A stretch of DNA of 64,000 nucleotides from Microbacterium aurantiacum (lineage in GTDB: Bacteria; Actinomycetota; Actinomycetes; Actinomycetales; Microbacteriaceae). Shown one piece after another: positions 1 to 7,948 of the stretch (position 1 is its first letter; every line of letters begins with the position of its first letter). A program made the translations under genes and the position numbers. Location: contig NZ_PGGU01000016.1 of NCBI RefSeq assembly GCF_002872075.1, positions 672,508 to 736,507 of the forward strand. Reading direction: 5' to 3'. Below the pieces are notes generated by a model. It saw nothing but the letters and a program-made list of their open reading frames with translations. It was not told where the DNA came from and made no database searches.

Positions 1-162
1 GGGTTCGTCGCAGCCCGCCCCGCCGGCGCTGAAGGCCATGTCCTCAGCGCCCCCCATTCCGTGGCCTCTCTCCATGAGAGCGTCCCCGCACGTGCCCGCC
101 GGAGGTTCCGGCGCGGCGCTCAAGGCCGTGCAAACGGCCCGATCAACAGAAAGAAGAAACAC

Positions 163-366
163 ATGGCCACTGGCACTGTGAAATGGTTCAACTCGGAAAA
201 GGGCTTCGGCTTCATCGCTCCCGATGACGGCTCGGACGATCTTTTCGCCCACTTCTCGGCTATCTCCGGCTCTGGCTTCAAGGAGCTTCGCGAGAACCAG
301 AAGGTCGAATTCGACGCTGAGCGTGGCCCCAAGGGCATGCAGGCTGCGAACATTCGCCCGCTCTGA
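163..366 (+). CDS. cspA: Cold-shock protein, CspA family
   Basis: This 67-residue protein is a single cold-shock domain, the usual size for the family. It is expected to bind single-stranded RNA/DNA in the cytoplasm as an RNA chaperone. RNP1 is visible as KGFGFI (residues 13-18) and RNP2 as LFAHF (27-31), after the typical ATGTVKWFN start. The ATG at 163 is chosen over upstream in-frame codons because the domain begins immediately and a purine-rich stretch (AGAAAGAAGAAA) precedes it. The 162 bases upstream hold no recognisable gene; csp genes often carry long leaders, so part may be 5' UTR. A strong terminator follows, so the gene is monocistronic. Confidence in family is very high; whether it is cold-induced cannot be seen. 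Confidence 0.97.
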   Translation: MATGTVKWFNSEKGFGFIAPDDGSDDLFAHFSAISGSGFKELRENQKVEFDAERGPKGMQAANIRPL

Positions 367-403
367 ATGCGAGAATCGCTCCGAGTTGATCTCCGAGCGC
401 TTC

Positions 404-439
404 AAGCCGGTCGCTGCCTTCGGGCGGCGGCCGGCTTTT
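404..439 (+). terminator. Rho-independent terminator of cspA
   Basis: A 15-bp stem (AAGCCGGTCGCTGCC pairing with GGCGGCGGCCGGCTT, with two G-U pairs) closes a TTCG tetraloop and is followed by TTTT. It lies 37 bases after the cspA stop. Confidence 0.88.
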
Positions 440-497
440 CGCATTCCCGCCCGCGCCTGCGTCTCTCGCGACCGACTGCGTCGGAGGCTCTGGTAAG

Positions 498-516
498 TTA
501 GGGCAGGCTTACCAAA
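498..516. promoter_or_regulatory. DtxR/IdeR-like iron box upstream of the siderophore-interacting protein
   Basis: TTAGGGCAGGCTTACCAAA matches 15 of 19 positions of the DtxR/IdeR consensus TWAGGTTAGSCTWACCTWA. It lies 45 bases before the start at 562, and CAGGCT inside it could be the -10. Iron-loaded DtxR would be expected to repress the operon here. Confidence 0.75.
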
Positions 517-561
517 GCCTACGCGCCATTCACGTCGATGGTCACACAAACGGGAGGCATC

Positions 562-1536
562 ATGTCCGCGGAGACGACCACGACCGAGCGTCCGTCCTAC
601 ATCCTCACCCGCGCCGAGGTCACAGCAGTCCAGCGCGTCTCGCCGAACTTCGTGCGCGTCACATTCGGCGGTGAGGACCTCTCCGATTTCGGCACTCCCG
701 GTGCCGTCTTCGACGCCCGTATCAAGCTGATCTTCCCGGCGGCATCCGGCGTTCTCCCCCCGCTGGATGACGAGGGGGACGACTGGTGGGGGGCGTTCCT
801 GGCGGTGCCGGAGGACGAGCGCGGATCGATGCGCACCTACTCGATCCGTGAACTGCGGGTGACGGATCCTTCCGGAGGGTCGGAGGCGTCGCGCACCGAA
901 GTCGACGTCGACTTCGTGCTGCATCTGGAGCCGGGGCTCACCGGGCCCGCGTCGCGCTGGGCGAGCGCGGCCGCCGTCGGGCAGGAGCTGTTCCTCGTCG
1001 GTCCGCGCCGCGACGTCGTCGACCACGGCGGCGTGGAATACGCGCCGAGGAACGCCGCATCCGTGATCCTCGCCGGAGACGAGACCGCGGCCCCGGCGAT
1101 CGCGCGGATCCTCGGTGATGCTCCTCGGGGCCTCCGCGGCGTCGCCTTCATCGAGGTGCCTTCTGCCGCCGACGTGCTGCCGATCGACGCGCCGGCGGGC
1201 GTCGAGGTGCGGTGGCTTCCCCGTGCCGAGGGCCAGTTGCACGGACTCGAGCTGATTCCGGCGGTTCTCGGCCACCTCGGTGACGTGGACGCGGCGGATG
1301 CCGTCGAGGTGGAGGACATCGACAGCGAGGATCCGCTCTGGGAGACGCCGGAGCATTCCGGCCTCGGGGACGAGATCGCGGCGGCGGATGCTCCGGCCGA
1401 GCGCTATTTCTGGATCGCCGGAGAGAGCGGCGTCGTCACGACGTTGCGTCGTCACCTCGTCAAGGACCTCGGCATCGACCGCTCGCAGGTGGCCTTCATG
1501 GGCTACTGGCGCCGCGGCGTCGCCATGCGCGGCTGA
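562..1536 (+). CDS. Siderophore-interacting FAD-binding protein (ferric-siderophore reductase)
   Basis: The 324-residue protein belongs to the ViuB/SIP family, which reduces ferric siderophores in the cytoplasm using FAD and NAD(P)H to release iron. The FAD-binding motif RTYSIRE is near residue 90, and the diagnostic C-terminal WIAGE...GYWRRG stretch is near residues 290-315. An acidic insert lies around residues 235-275. The start at 562 is preferred over an in-frame ATG at 538 because GGGAGG sits four bases upstream of it. It is the first gene of an iron-uptake locus; the ABC transporter genes follow, with their own DtxR-like box. The siderophore taken up cannot be named from sequence. Confidence 0.93.
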   Translation: MSAETTTTERPSYILTRAEVTAVQRVSPNFVRVTFGGEDLSDFGTPGAVFDARIKLIFPAASGVLPPLDDEGDDWWGAFLAVPEDERGSMRTYSIRELRVTDPSGGSEASRTEVDVDFVLHLEPGLTGPASRWASAAAVGQELFLVGPRRDVVDHGGVEYAPRNAASVILAGDETAAPAIARILGDAPRGLRGVAFIEVPSAADVLPIDAPAGVEVRWLPRAEGQLHGLELIPAVLGHLGDVDAADAVEVEDIDSEDPLWETPEHSGLGDEIAAADAPAERYFWIAGESGVVTTLRRHLVKDLGIDRSQVAFMGYWRRGVAMRG

Positions 1537-1573
1537 CGCGGATCGTGTCACGGGATTCACACCGCGCGGCACA

Positions 1574-1592
1574 ATAGGTTAGGCTCTCCTAA
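1574..1592. promoter_or_regulatory. DtxR/IdeR-like iron box overlapping the promoter of the ABC ATPase gene
   Basis: ATAGGTTAGGCTCTCCTAA matches 16 of 19 positions of the DtxR/IdeR consensus and ends two bases before the GTG start at 1594. TAGGCT (1580-1585) inside the box is a plausible -10, so repressor binding would block a leaderless or nearly leaderless transcript. Confidence 0.8.
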
Positions 1593-1593
1593 C

Positions 1594-2445
1594 GTGACCC
1601 CCAACGAGCTTCCCGCCTCCGTCGCGCTCCGCGGCGATGCGCTCGCGCTGAGCTATGGAAAGACCCGTGTCGTGCACGACGTGTCGCTCCGGCTCACGCC
1701 GGGACGCGTGACCGCACTGATCGGCCCGAACGGCAGCGGCAAGTCGACGGCGCTCCGCGCACTCGCCCGGCTGCATCGCATCGGTGGCGGAACCGTGCAG
1801 GTCGGCGAGGGTGCAGACGCCCGCGACGTGTCGACCCTCTCCGCGAAGGAGTTCGCTCGCACCGTCGCGATGCTCTCGCAGTCACGACCGCATCCCTCGG
1901 GCATCGAGGTCGCCGACGTGGTCGCATACGGTCGCCACCCGCACCGCGGACGGTTCTCCGGAACGAACGACGCCGACCGCGCGGCCGTCGCGCACGCGCT
2001 GGCACTCACCGGCCTGAGCGACATGGCGCATCGCCCGGTCGACCAGCTCTCCGGCGGCGAGCTGCAGCGCGTGTGGCTCGCGACGGCGCTGGCGCAGGAC
2101 ACCGGGGTGCTTCTGCTCGATGAGCCCACCAACCACCTCGACCTCCGCTACCAGATCGAGACGCTCGACCTCGTGCGCGATCTTGCCGACGACCACGGCA
2201 CCGCCCTCGGCGTCGTGCTCCACGACCTCGGCCACGCGGCATCCGTCGCCGATGAGATCGTGCTGCTGCATCAGGGCCGGGTGCACGCCGCCGGGGCTCC
2301 CGCCGATGTGCTGACCGGCGAGAACCTCTCCTTCGTGTACGGCCTGCGCATCGACACGGCCGTGGACGCCGAGACCGGCCTCGTCCGTGTCATCCCCCGC
2401 GGCCGCCATCACGAGCGGCACCTCGTCGCGACGGCATCCCGCTAG
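1594..2445 (+). CDS. Iron-siderophore ABC transporter ATP-binding protein (FecE/FepC type)
   Basis: The 283-residue ATPase would energise siderophore import at the inner face of the membrane. Walker A is GPNGSGKST (about 44-52), the signature LSGGELQR (about 152-159), Walker B VLLLDEPT (about 170-178), followed by the H-loop in LHDLGHA. FecE-like ATPases of iron importers share this layout. The GTG at 1594 follows the DtxR box directly and has no Shine-Dalgarno sequence, in keeping with a leaderless start. The lipoprotein and permease genes follow on the same strand, so 1594-5588 is best read as one operon. Confidence 0.95.
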   Translation: MTPNELPASVALRGDALALSYGKTRVVHDVSLRLTPGRVTALIGPNGSGKSTALRALARLHRIGGGTVQVGEGADARDVSTLSAKEFARTVAMLSQSRPHPSGIEVADVVAYGRHPHRGRFSGTNDADRAAVAHALALTGLSDMAHRPVDQLSGGELQRVWLATALAQDTGVLLLDEPTNHLDLRYQIETLDLVRDLADDHGTALGVVLHDLGHAASVADEIVLLHQGRVHAAGAPADVLTGENLSFVYGLRIDTAVDAETGLVRVIPRGRHHERHLVATASR

Positions 2446-2478
2446 ATCCCCCTCATCCCCGACCCCGATAGAGGAACC

Positions 2479-3510
2479 ATGAAGAAGACTCCCTTGACCG
2501 CGCTCGCCCTCGGCGGCGCGCTGCTGCTCGCGCTCACCGCGTGCGGCACCACGCAGCCGACCTCGACCGGCACGGACAAGCCGTCGGCAGCGTCCAGCGA
2601 GGAATGCGCCGCCGACACCACCGCGACGTCGACGGATGCCGTGACCGTCACCGACGCATTCGACCGCACCATCGAGCTCGACAAGCCCGCAGAGCGGATC
2701 GCCGTGCTCGAGTGGCAGCAGATCGAAGACGCGCTCACGCTGTGCGTCACCCCGATCGCCGTCGCCGACGTCGAGGGATACAACACGTGGGTCAAGGCCG
2801 AGGAACTGCCGAAGGACGTCGTCGACGTCGGCACGCGCCAGGAACCGAACCTCGACGCCCTGTTCGCCGCCGAACCCGACCTCGTCATCGTCGAGGCCTA
2901 CACGCGCGACGACGCGATCATCGCCCAGCTCGAGGAGTACGGCGTGCCGGTGCTCGCGACGCTCGGCGCCGACGCGGCCGACCCGATCGCGCAGATGCTG
3001 AGCACCTTCGACCTCATCGCCCAGGCGACCGGTCGCGAGGAGCGTGCCGCCGAGGTGACCGAGGAGTTCGAGTCGCACCTGGCCGACGCAAAGGCCGAGG
3101 TCGCCGACCTCGCGCCCGAGACCGACAGCTTCGTCTTCTTCGACGGCTGGCTCGACGGCAGCAACGTCTCGTTGCGCCCGTACGGACAGGGCTCGCTGGT
3201 AGGCGAGATCGGGGAGGGCCTCGGCCTGACCAACGCCTGGACCGGTGAGGTCGATGCCGCCTACGGCCTCGGCCAGACCGACATCGAGGGCATGACCGCT
3301 GTCGGCGACGCGACTCTGTTCTACTCGGGCACCCGCGAGGAGGACGGCTCCATCTTCATGGACGCCGTCGAGGGCAACCCGGTCTGGGCATCGCTGCCCG
3401 CCGTGCAGAGCGACCGTGTGCATGCGTTCCCCGAGGGGATCTGGATGTTCGGCGGGCCGCGCTCGACCGAGCAGATCATCGACGCGTACCTCGAAATCCT
3501 CTCGAAGTGA
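2479..3510 (+). CDS. Iron-siderophore ABC transporter substrate-binding lipoprotein
   Basis: The 343-residue protein has a lipoprotein signal peptide with lipobox LTAC (Cys22), so it is anchored on the outer face of the membrane. The rest is a FepB/TroA-type binding protein: DAFDRTIELDKPAERIAVLEW opens the first lobe and NLDALFAAEPDLVIV is typical of the class. It would capture the ferric siderophore and deliver it to the permease encoded next. GAGGAA lies just before the ATG. Its end overlaps the permease start by four bases (GTGA), indicating translational coupling. The ligand is unknown. Confidence 0.94.
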   Translation: MKKTPLTALALGGALLLALTACGTTQPTSTGTDKPSAASSEECAADTTATSTDAVTVTDAFDRTIELDKPAERIAVLEWQQIEDALTLCVTPIAVADVEGYNTWVKAEELPKDVVDVGTRQEPNLDALFAAEPDLVIVEAYTRDDAIIAQLEEYGVPVLATLGADAADPIAQMLSTFDLIAQATGREERAAEVTEEFESHLADAKAEVADLAPETDSFVFFDGWLDGSNVSLRPYGQGSLVGEIGEGLGLTNAWTGEVDAAYGLGQTDIEGMTAVGDATLFYSGTREEDGSIFMDAVEGNPVWASLPAVQSDRVHAFPEGIWMFGGPRSTEQIIDAYLEILSK

Positions 3511-5588
3511 CCGCCGCCCGGCTCCCGTCCGTTTCCGCCGAACGCGGGGTTCAGACGCCTGAAACCTCGCCGGAGGCAGAAGCCGACGGGGCCGGGCGCT
3601 CCCGCCTCGGCGGAGTCGGCGTCCTGCTCGCCCTGGCATTCGTGCTGGTGGCGATCGGATGCTGGCACCTGACGCAGGGCACCAGCGGCGCGGTCTTCGC
3701 GAACGCCGAGATCCTCGCCGGCTCCCGCATCCCGCGTCTCGCGGCGGGAACGGCGGTGGGCGTCGCGCTCGGCGTCGCAGGCGTGCTGCTGCAATCCCTC
3801 GCGCGGAACGCACTCGCCTCCCCCGACACGCTCGGTGTCACGGCCGGCTCGTACCTGGCGGTCACCGCCGTCGCCGCGTTCGGGATCGCGGTCCCGGTGT
3901 GGGCGTCCGGCGCCGTCGCCTTCGCCGGAGGCATCATCGCCGCCGGTATCGTCCTGGGACTTGCGGGCGGTGCGGGGTCGTCGACGACGCGGCTCATCCT
4001 CGCCGGGTCCGCGCTGGCACTGGCCTTCCAGGCCTGCACGTCGACGCTTCTCGTGCTCTTCGACGAGGAGACCAAGGGTCTCTTCGCCTGGGGCAGCGGC
4101 AGCCTCTCGCAGCTGGGTCTGGACGCGTTCCTGCAGTCCGCGCCCGTCGTCGTGGTGGTCACGATCATCGCCCTCGTCCTTTCCCGGCGCCTCGACGTGC
4201 TGGCGCTCGGCGACGACACGGCTTCGTCGCTCGGGGTGCCGATCCGGTCGACCCGCGTCGTCGGCATCCTGCTCGCCGTGGTGCTGATCGCCGTTTCGGT
4301 GACGCTCGCAGGCCCGATGGGATTCGTCGGACTGTGCGCCCCCGTGCTCGCGCGACTGCTCGCCCGCGTGGTGCCGAGCCTGCACCGCCACGTGCTGCTC
4401 ATCCCGGTCTCCGGACTGCTCGGCGCGATCGTCGTGATCCTCTCCGACGCCTTGCTGCGAGCGATCATCGGGGCGGAGGCGGCGATCGCGGTGCCCACCG
4501 GTGTCGCCACGACGCTGCTCGGCGCCGTCGTGCTCGTGCTGATGGCGCGCCGGCTGCGCGACTCCGGACCGACGCGGGAGCCTCCGAAGGTGCGCTTCGG
4601 CGTGCGCAGCGAACGGCGGTTCCGGCTCGTCCTCGTGATCGCCGTGGCGGCGCTCGCGGGCGCCGTGCTGCTTGGACTGCTCGCGGGCAGCACCTGGCTG
4701 CTCACCGGAGACATCGCGCTGTGGATGCACGGCGACGCGTCGCCGCTCATCTCGTTCTCGCTCGACGAGCGCGCTCCTCGCGTGGTCGCCGCGGCCGTCG
4801 CGGGCGGAGCGCTCGCGCTGTCGGGCGGCGTCTTCCAGGCGGTGAGCCGCAACCCGCTCGCCGACCCCGGCATCCTCGGCGTCACCGGCGGCGCCGGGCT
4901 CGGTGCGGTGCTCGTCGTGACCAGTGCCGTCGCGTCAACGGCGGGCATGATCGCCGCCGCGCTGGTCGGCTCGCTCCTCGCGTTCGCGCTGGTCTACGGC
5001 CTGGCCTGGCGCCGAGGCCTGAACGCCGATCGGTTCATCCTCATCGGCATCGGCGTCTCCTACGGCACCACCGCCTTGACGACCTTCTTCCTGCTCCGGG
5101 CGAACCCGTGGGACACCCCGAAGATCTACACCTGGCTGTCCGGCACCACGTACGGGCGGGTCTGGGATCAGGTGATCCCGGTCGTGATCGTGCTCGCCAT
5201 CGCGCTGCCGCTCATCTTCGCCGCCCGCCGTGAGCTCGACGTCATGTCGCTCGACGAGGACACTCCGCGCCTGGTCGGCATCAGCCTCGAACGCACCCGG
5301 CTCTGGCTGCTGCTGCTCGCAGCCGTGCTCGCGTCGTTCAGCGTTGCGGCTGTCGGCGTGATCGGCTTCGTCGGGCTGGTCGCCCCGCACGCGGCTCGGG
5401 CGCTGGTCGGCTCGCGCCACTCCCGCGTGATCCCGGTGTCCGTGGTGCTCGGCGCCGTTCTCGTCGCGCTCGCCGACACCCTCGGCCGCACGATCATCCT
5501 GCCGGCGCAACTGCCGGCCGGGCTCATCGTCGCCCTGCTCGGTGCGCCGTACTTCGTCTGGCTGCTCTGGCGCTCACGCGACGCGTGA
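3507..5588 (+). CDS. Fused double FecCD-family iron-siderophore permease
   Basis: At 693 residues this is twice the length of a normal FecCD permease. Two homologous halves (about 30-350 and 370-690) each carry the family signatures: SRIPRLAAG...GVLLQSLARNALASPDTLG in the first and ERAPRVVAA...GGVFQAVSRNPLADPGILG in the second. Each also has a GPMGFVGL or GVIGFVGLVAPH loop that contacts the ATPase. The protein should form the whole membrane channel alone, as E. coli FhuB does. The GTG start overlaps the preceding stop as GTGA. A convergent hydrolase lies downstream, separated by a 198-base spacer holding a repeat element. Confidence 0.95.
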   Translation: MTAARLPSVSAERGVQTPETSPEAEADGAGRSRLGGVGVLLALAFVLVAIGCWHLTQGTSGAVFANAEILAGSRIPRLAAGTAVGVALGVAGVLLQSLARNALASPDTLGVTAGSYLAVTAVAAFGIAVPVWASGAVAFAGGIIAAGIVLGLAGGAGSSTTRLILAGSALALAFQACTSTLLVLFDEETKGLFAWGSGSLSQLGLDAFLQSAPVVVVVTIIALVLSRRLDVLALGDDTASSLGVPIRSTRVVGILLAVVLIAVSVTLAGPMGFVGLCAPVLARLLARVVPSLHRHVLLIPVSGLLGAIVVILSDALLRAIIGAEAAIAVPTGVATTLLGAVVLVLMARRLRDSGPTREPPKVRFGVRSERRFRLVLVIAVAALAGAVLLGLLAGSTWLLTGDIALWMHGDASPLISFSLDERAPRVVAAAVAGGALALSGGVFQAVSRNPLADPGILGVTGGAGLGAVLVVTSAVASTAGMIAAALVGSLLAFALVYGLAWRRGLNADRFILIGIGVSYGTTALTTFFLLRANPWDTPKIYTWLSGTTYGRVWDQVIPVVIVLAIALPLIFAARRELDVMSLDEDTPRLVGISLERTRLWLLLLAAVLASFSVAAVGVIGFVGLVAPHAARALVGSRHSRVIPVSVVLGAVLVALADTLGRTIILPAQLPAGLIVALLGAPYFVWLLWRSRDA

Positions 5589-5640
5589 GGCGGCTGGCGG
5601 CCCGGCCACGGCGGGCCTGATCCGGACGGCGAGACCCATC

Positions 5641-5717
5641 CCGTGCACAGGAGGAGTCCCGTGCGCAGGAGGATTCTGCCCGGATTCTCCTGACGCGGAG
5701 CGGTTCTCCTGACACGG
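5641..5717. repeat. 18/19-bp-periodic two-plus-two inverted repeat element (core CAGGAG)
   Basis: Two direct copies (CCGTGCACAGGAGGA at 5641 and CCGTGCGCAGGAGGA at 5659) are followed by two inverted copies (TTCTCCTGACGCGG at 5685 and TTCTCCTGACACGG at 5704). Pair spacings are 18 and 19 bp. The element lies between convergent genes, the iron permease and the hydrolase. The same architecture recurs at 32834, 33988 and 51978 with other core words. Confidence 0.75.
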
Positions 5718-5786
5718 AGCACGGCTCATGGCTGAACGCGGCATCCGCCCGCCTCCGGGGAGACGAGCGGATGCTGCGGCGAGCCG

Positions 5787-6709
<923 letters not shown>

Positions 6710-6722
6710 GTACACTACGGAT

Positions 6723-7295
6723 ATGACCGAAGAAGAGGCCCGCGAACGCATCCTCGCCGCCGCCGAGGAGCTCTACTACCGCAAGGGGTACGCGGCCGTC
6801 GGCATGGACGAGTTGCGCGCCGCCGCCGGCGTGTCGCTACGCCGGCTGTATGCGCTGTTCCCCGCCAAGACCGACATCGTCGCCGCGGTCCTGCAGCGCA
6901 AGCACCACGAGTGGGAGACATCGCTCACCGCCGCGGTCGGCGAAGCCGGCAGCGATCCGCGCACGAGACTGCTCGCCGTCTACGGCTACCTCGAGGACTG
7001 GTTCTGCACCGACGGCTTCCGCGGCTGCGCCTTCATCAACGCGTTCGGGGAGCTCGGCGGCACGAACCCCGAAGTCGCGTCGATCGTCCGCGACCACAAG
7101 GCGTCGTTCCAGCGCTACATGGCCGACCTCGTGGTCGCCGCAGGGGCGCCCGCATCGCTGGCGGCGCAGCTGTCGATCCTCGCCGAGGGGGCGCAGAGCA
7201 CCGCCGCGATATCGGCCGACCCTCAGGTGGCGGTGCAGGCGCGCAGCGCCGCCGAGGTGCTGATCGACGCCGCGACTCACAGCACGAGGCGATAG
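6723..7295 (+). CDS. TetR/AcrR-family transcriptional regulator
   Basis: The 190-residue protein has an N-terminal TetR helix-turn-helix (residues 1-55; RERILAAAEELYYRKGYAAVGMDELRAAAGVS...LYALFPAKTDIV) and a variable ligand-binding C-terminal domain. It starts at ATG 6723: TACACT (6711-6716) lies exactly six bases upstream, indicating a leaderless transcript. The operator at 6687-6702 covers the -35 region of this promoter as well as the hydrolase promoter, so autoregulation is expected. Its 3' end overlaps the convergent kdpE gene by 19 bases. The inducer is unknown. Confidence 0.93.
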   Translation: MTEEEARERILAAAEELYYRKGYAAVGMDELRAAAGVSLRRLYALFPAKTDIVAAVLQRKHHEWETSLTAAVGEAGSDPRTRLLAVYGYLEDWFCTDGFRGCAFINAFGELGGTNPEVASIVRDHKASFQRYMADLVVAAGAPASLAAQLSILAEGAQSTAAISADPQVAVQARSAAEVLIDAATHSTRR

Positions 7296-7948
7296 CCCAT
7301 CCCGGACTCCGTCAGCAGGTGAACGGGCGCCGCGGGCGCCTGTTCGAGCTTCTTGCGCAACTGCGACATGTACAGGCGCAGGTAACCGGAATCGGAGACC
7401 TGCTCGCTGCCCCAGATCTCCTTCAGCAGGTCCTGCCGGGTGACGAGGGCACCGGGATGCCGGCACAGGTGCTCCAGCATCCGCCACTCGGTCGGGGTCA
7501 GATGCACGCGTGCGCCCGAGCGGGTCACGGCCTTCGTCGCGAGATCGACGACGACATCGCCGAAGCTCACTGTCGACTCCCCGCTCGCGGGCGCCGTGCG
7601 CCGGGCGAGCGCGCGCAACCGCGCCAGCAGCTCGTCGACCTGGAACGGCTTGGTGACGAAGTCGTCGGCTCCGGCGTCGAGCGCGTCGACCTTGTCGGCG
7701 GAGCCGGTGCGCCCCGAGACGACGATGATGGGGGCGCTCGTCCAGCCGCGCAGCGCATGGATGACCTCGATGCCGTTCATCTTCGGCATCCCCAGGTCGA
7801 GCATGATGATGTCGGGATGCGTGTGCGCGGCGGCCGTGATCGCGGCGGCACCGTCGGGAGCGGTGACGACCTCGTACCCGTGCGCGGCGAGCGTGATCCG
7901 CAGCGCACGCACCAGCTGGGGGTCGTCGTCGGCGATGAGGAGCTTCAC
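7277..7948 (-). CDS. kdpE: KdpE response regulator of potassium-transport operon
   Basis: The 223-residue protein pairs a receiver domain (phosphoacceptor Asp51 in IIMLDLGMP, acidic DDD at 7-9, Lys near 100) with an OmpR-type winged-helix DNA-binding domain (LTPTEWRMLEHLCRHPGALVTR, then SGYLRLYMSQLRKKLE). When phosphorylated by KdpD it activates the kdp operon under potassium limitation or osmotic stress. The GTG start overlaps the kdpD stop (GTGA). It is last in the run kdpF-A-B-C-D-E. A matching direct-repeat box lies in front of both the kdp operon and the KimA-like gene. Confidence 0.97.
   Translation of the reverse strand: MKLLIADDDPQLVRALRITLAAHGYEVVTAPDGAAAITAAAHTHPDIIMLDLGMPKMNGIEVIHALRGWTSAPIIVVSGRTGSADKVDALDAGADDFVTKPFQVDELLARLRALARRTAPASGESTVSFGDVVVDLATKAVTRSGARVHLTPTEWRMLEHLCRHPGALVTRQDLLKEIWGSEQVSDSGYLRLYMSQLRKKLEQAPAAPVHLLTESGMGYRLVL

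Noticed and set aside
1-162. A second small gene before cspA, or an N-terminal extension of it.
   Set aside because: The in-frame extension is Arg-rich without similarity, while the cold-shock domain starts exactly at ATG 163.
3507-5588. Fusion of two permease genes by frameshift error.
   Set aside because: Each half has intact FecCD signatures joined in one continuous frame with a plausible linker, and FhuB-type double permeases are an established form.
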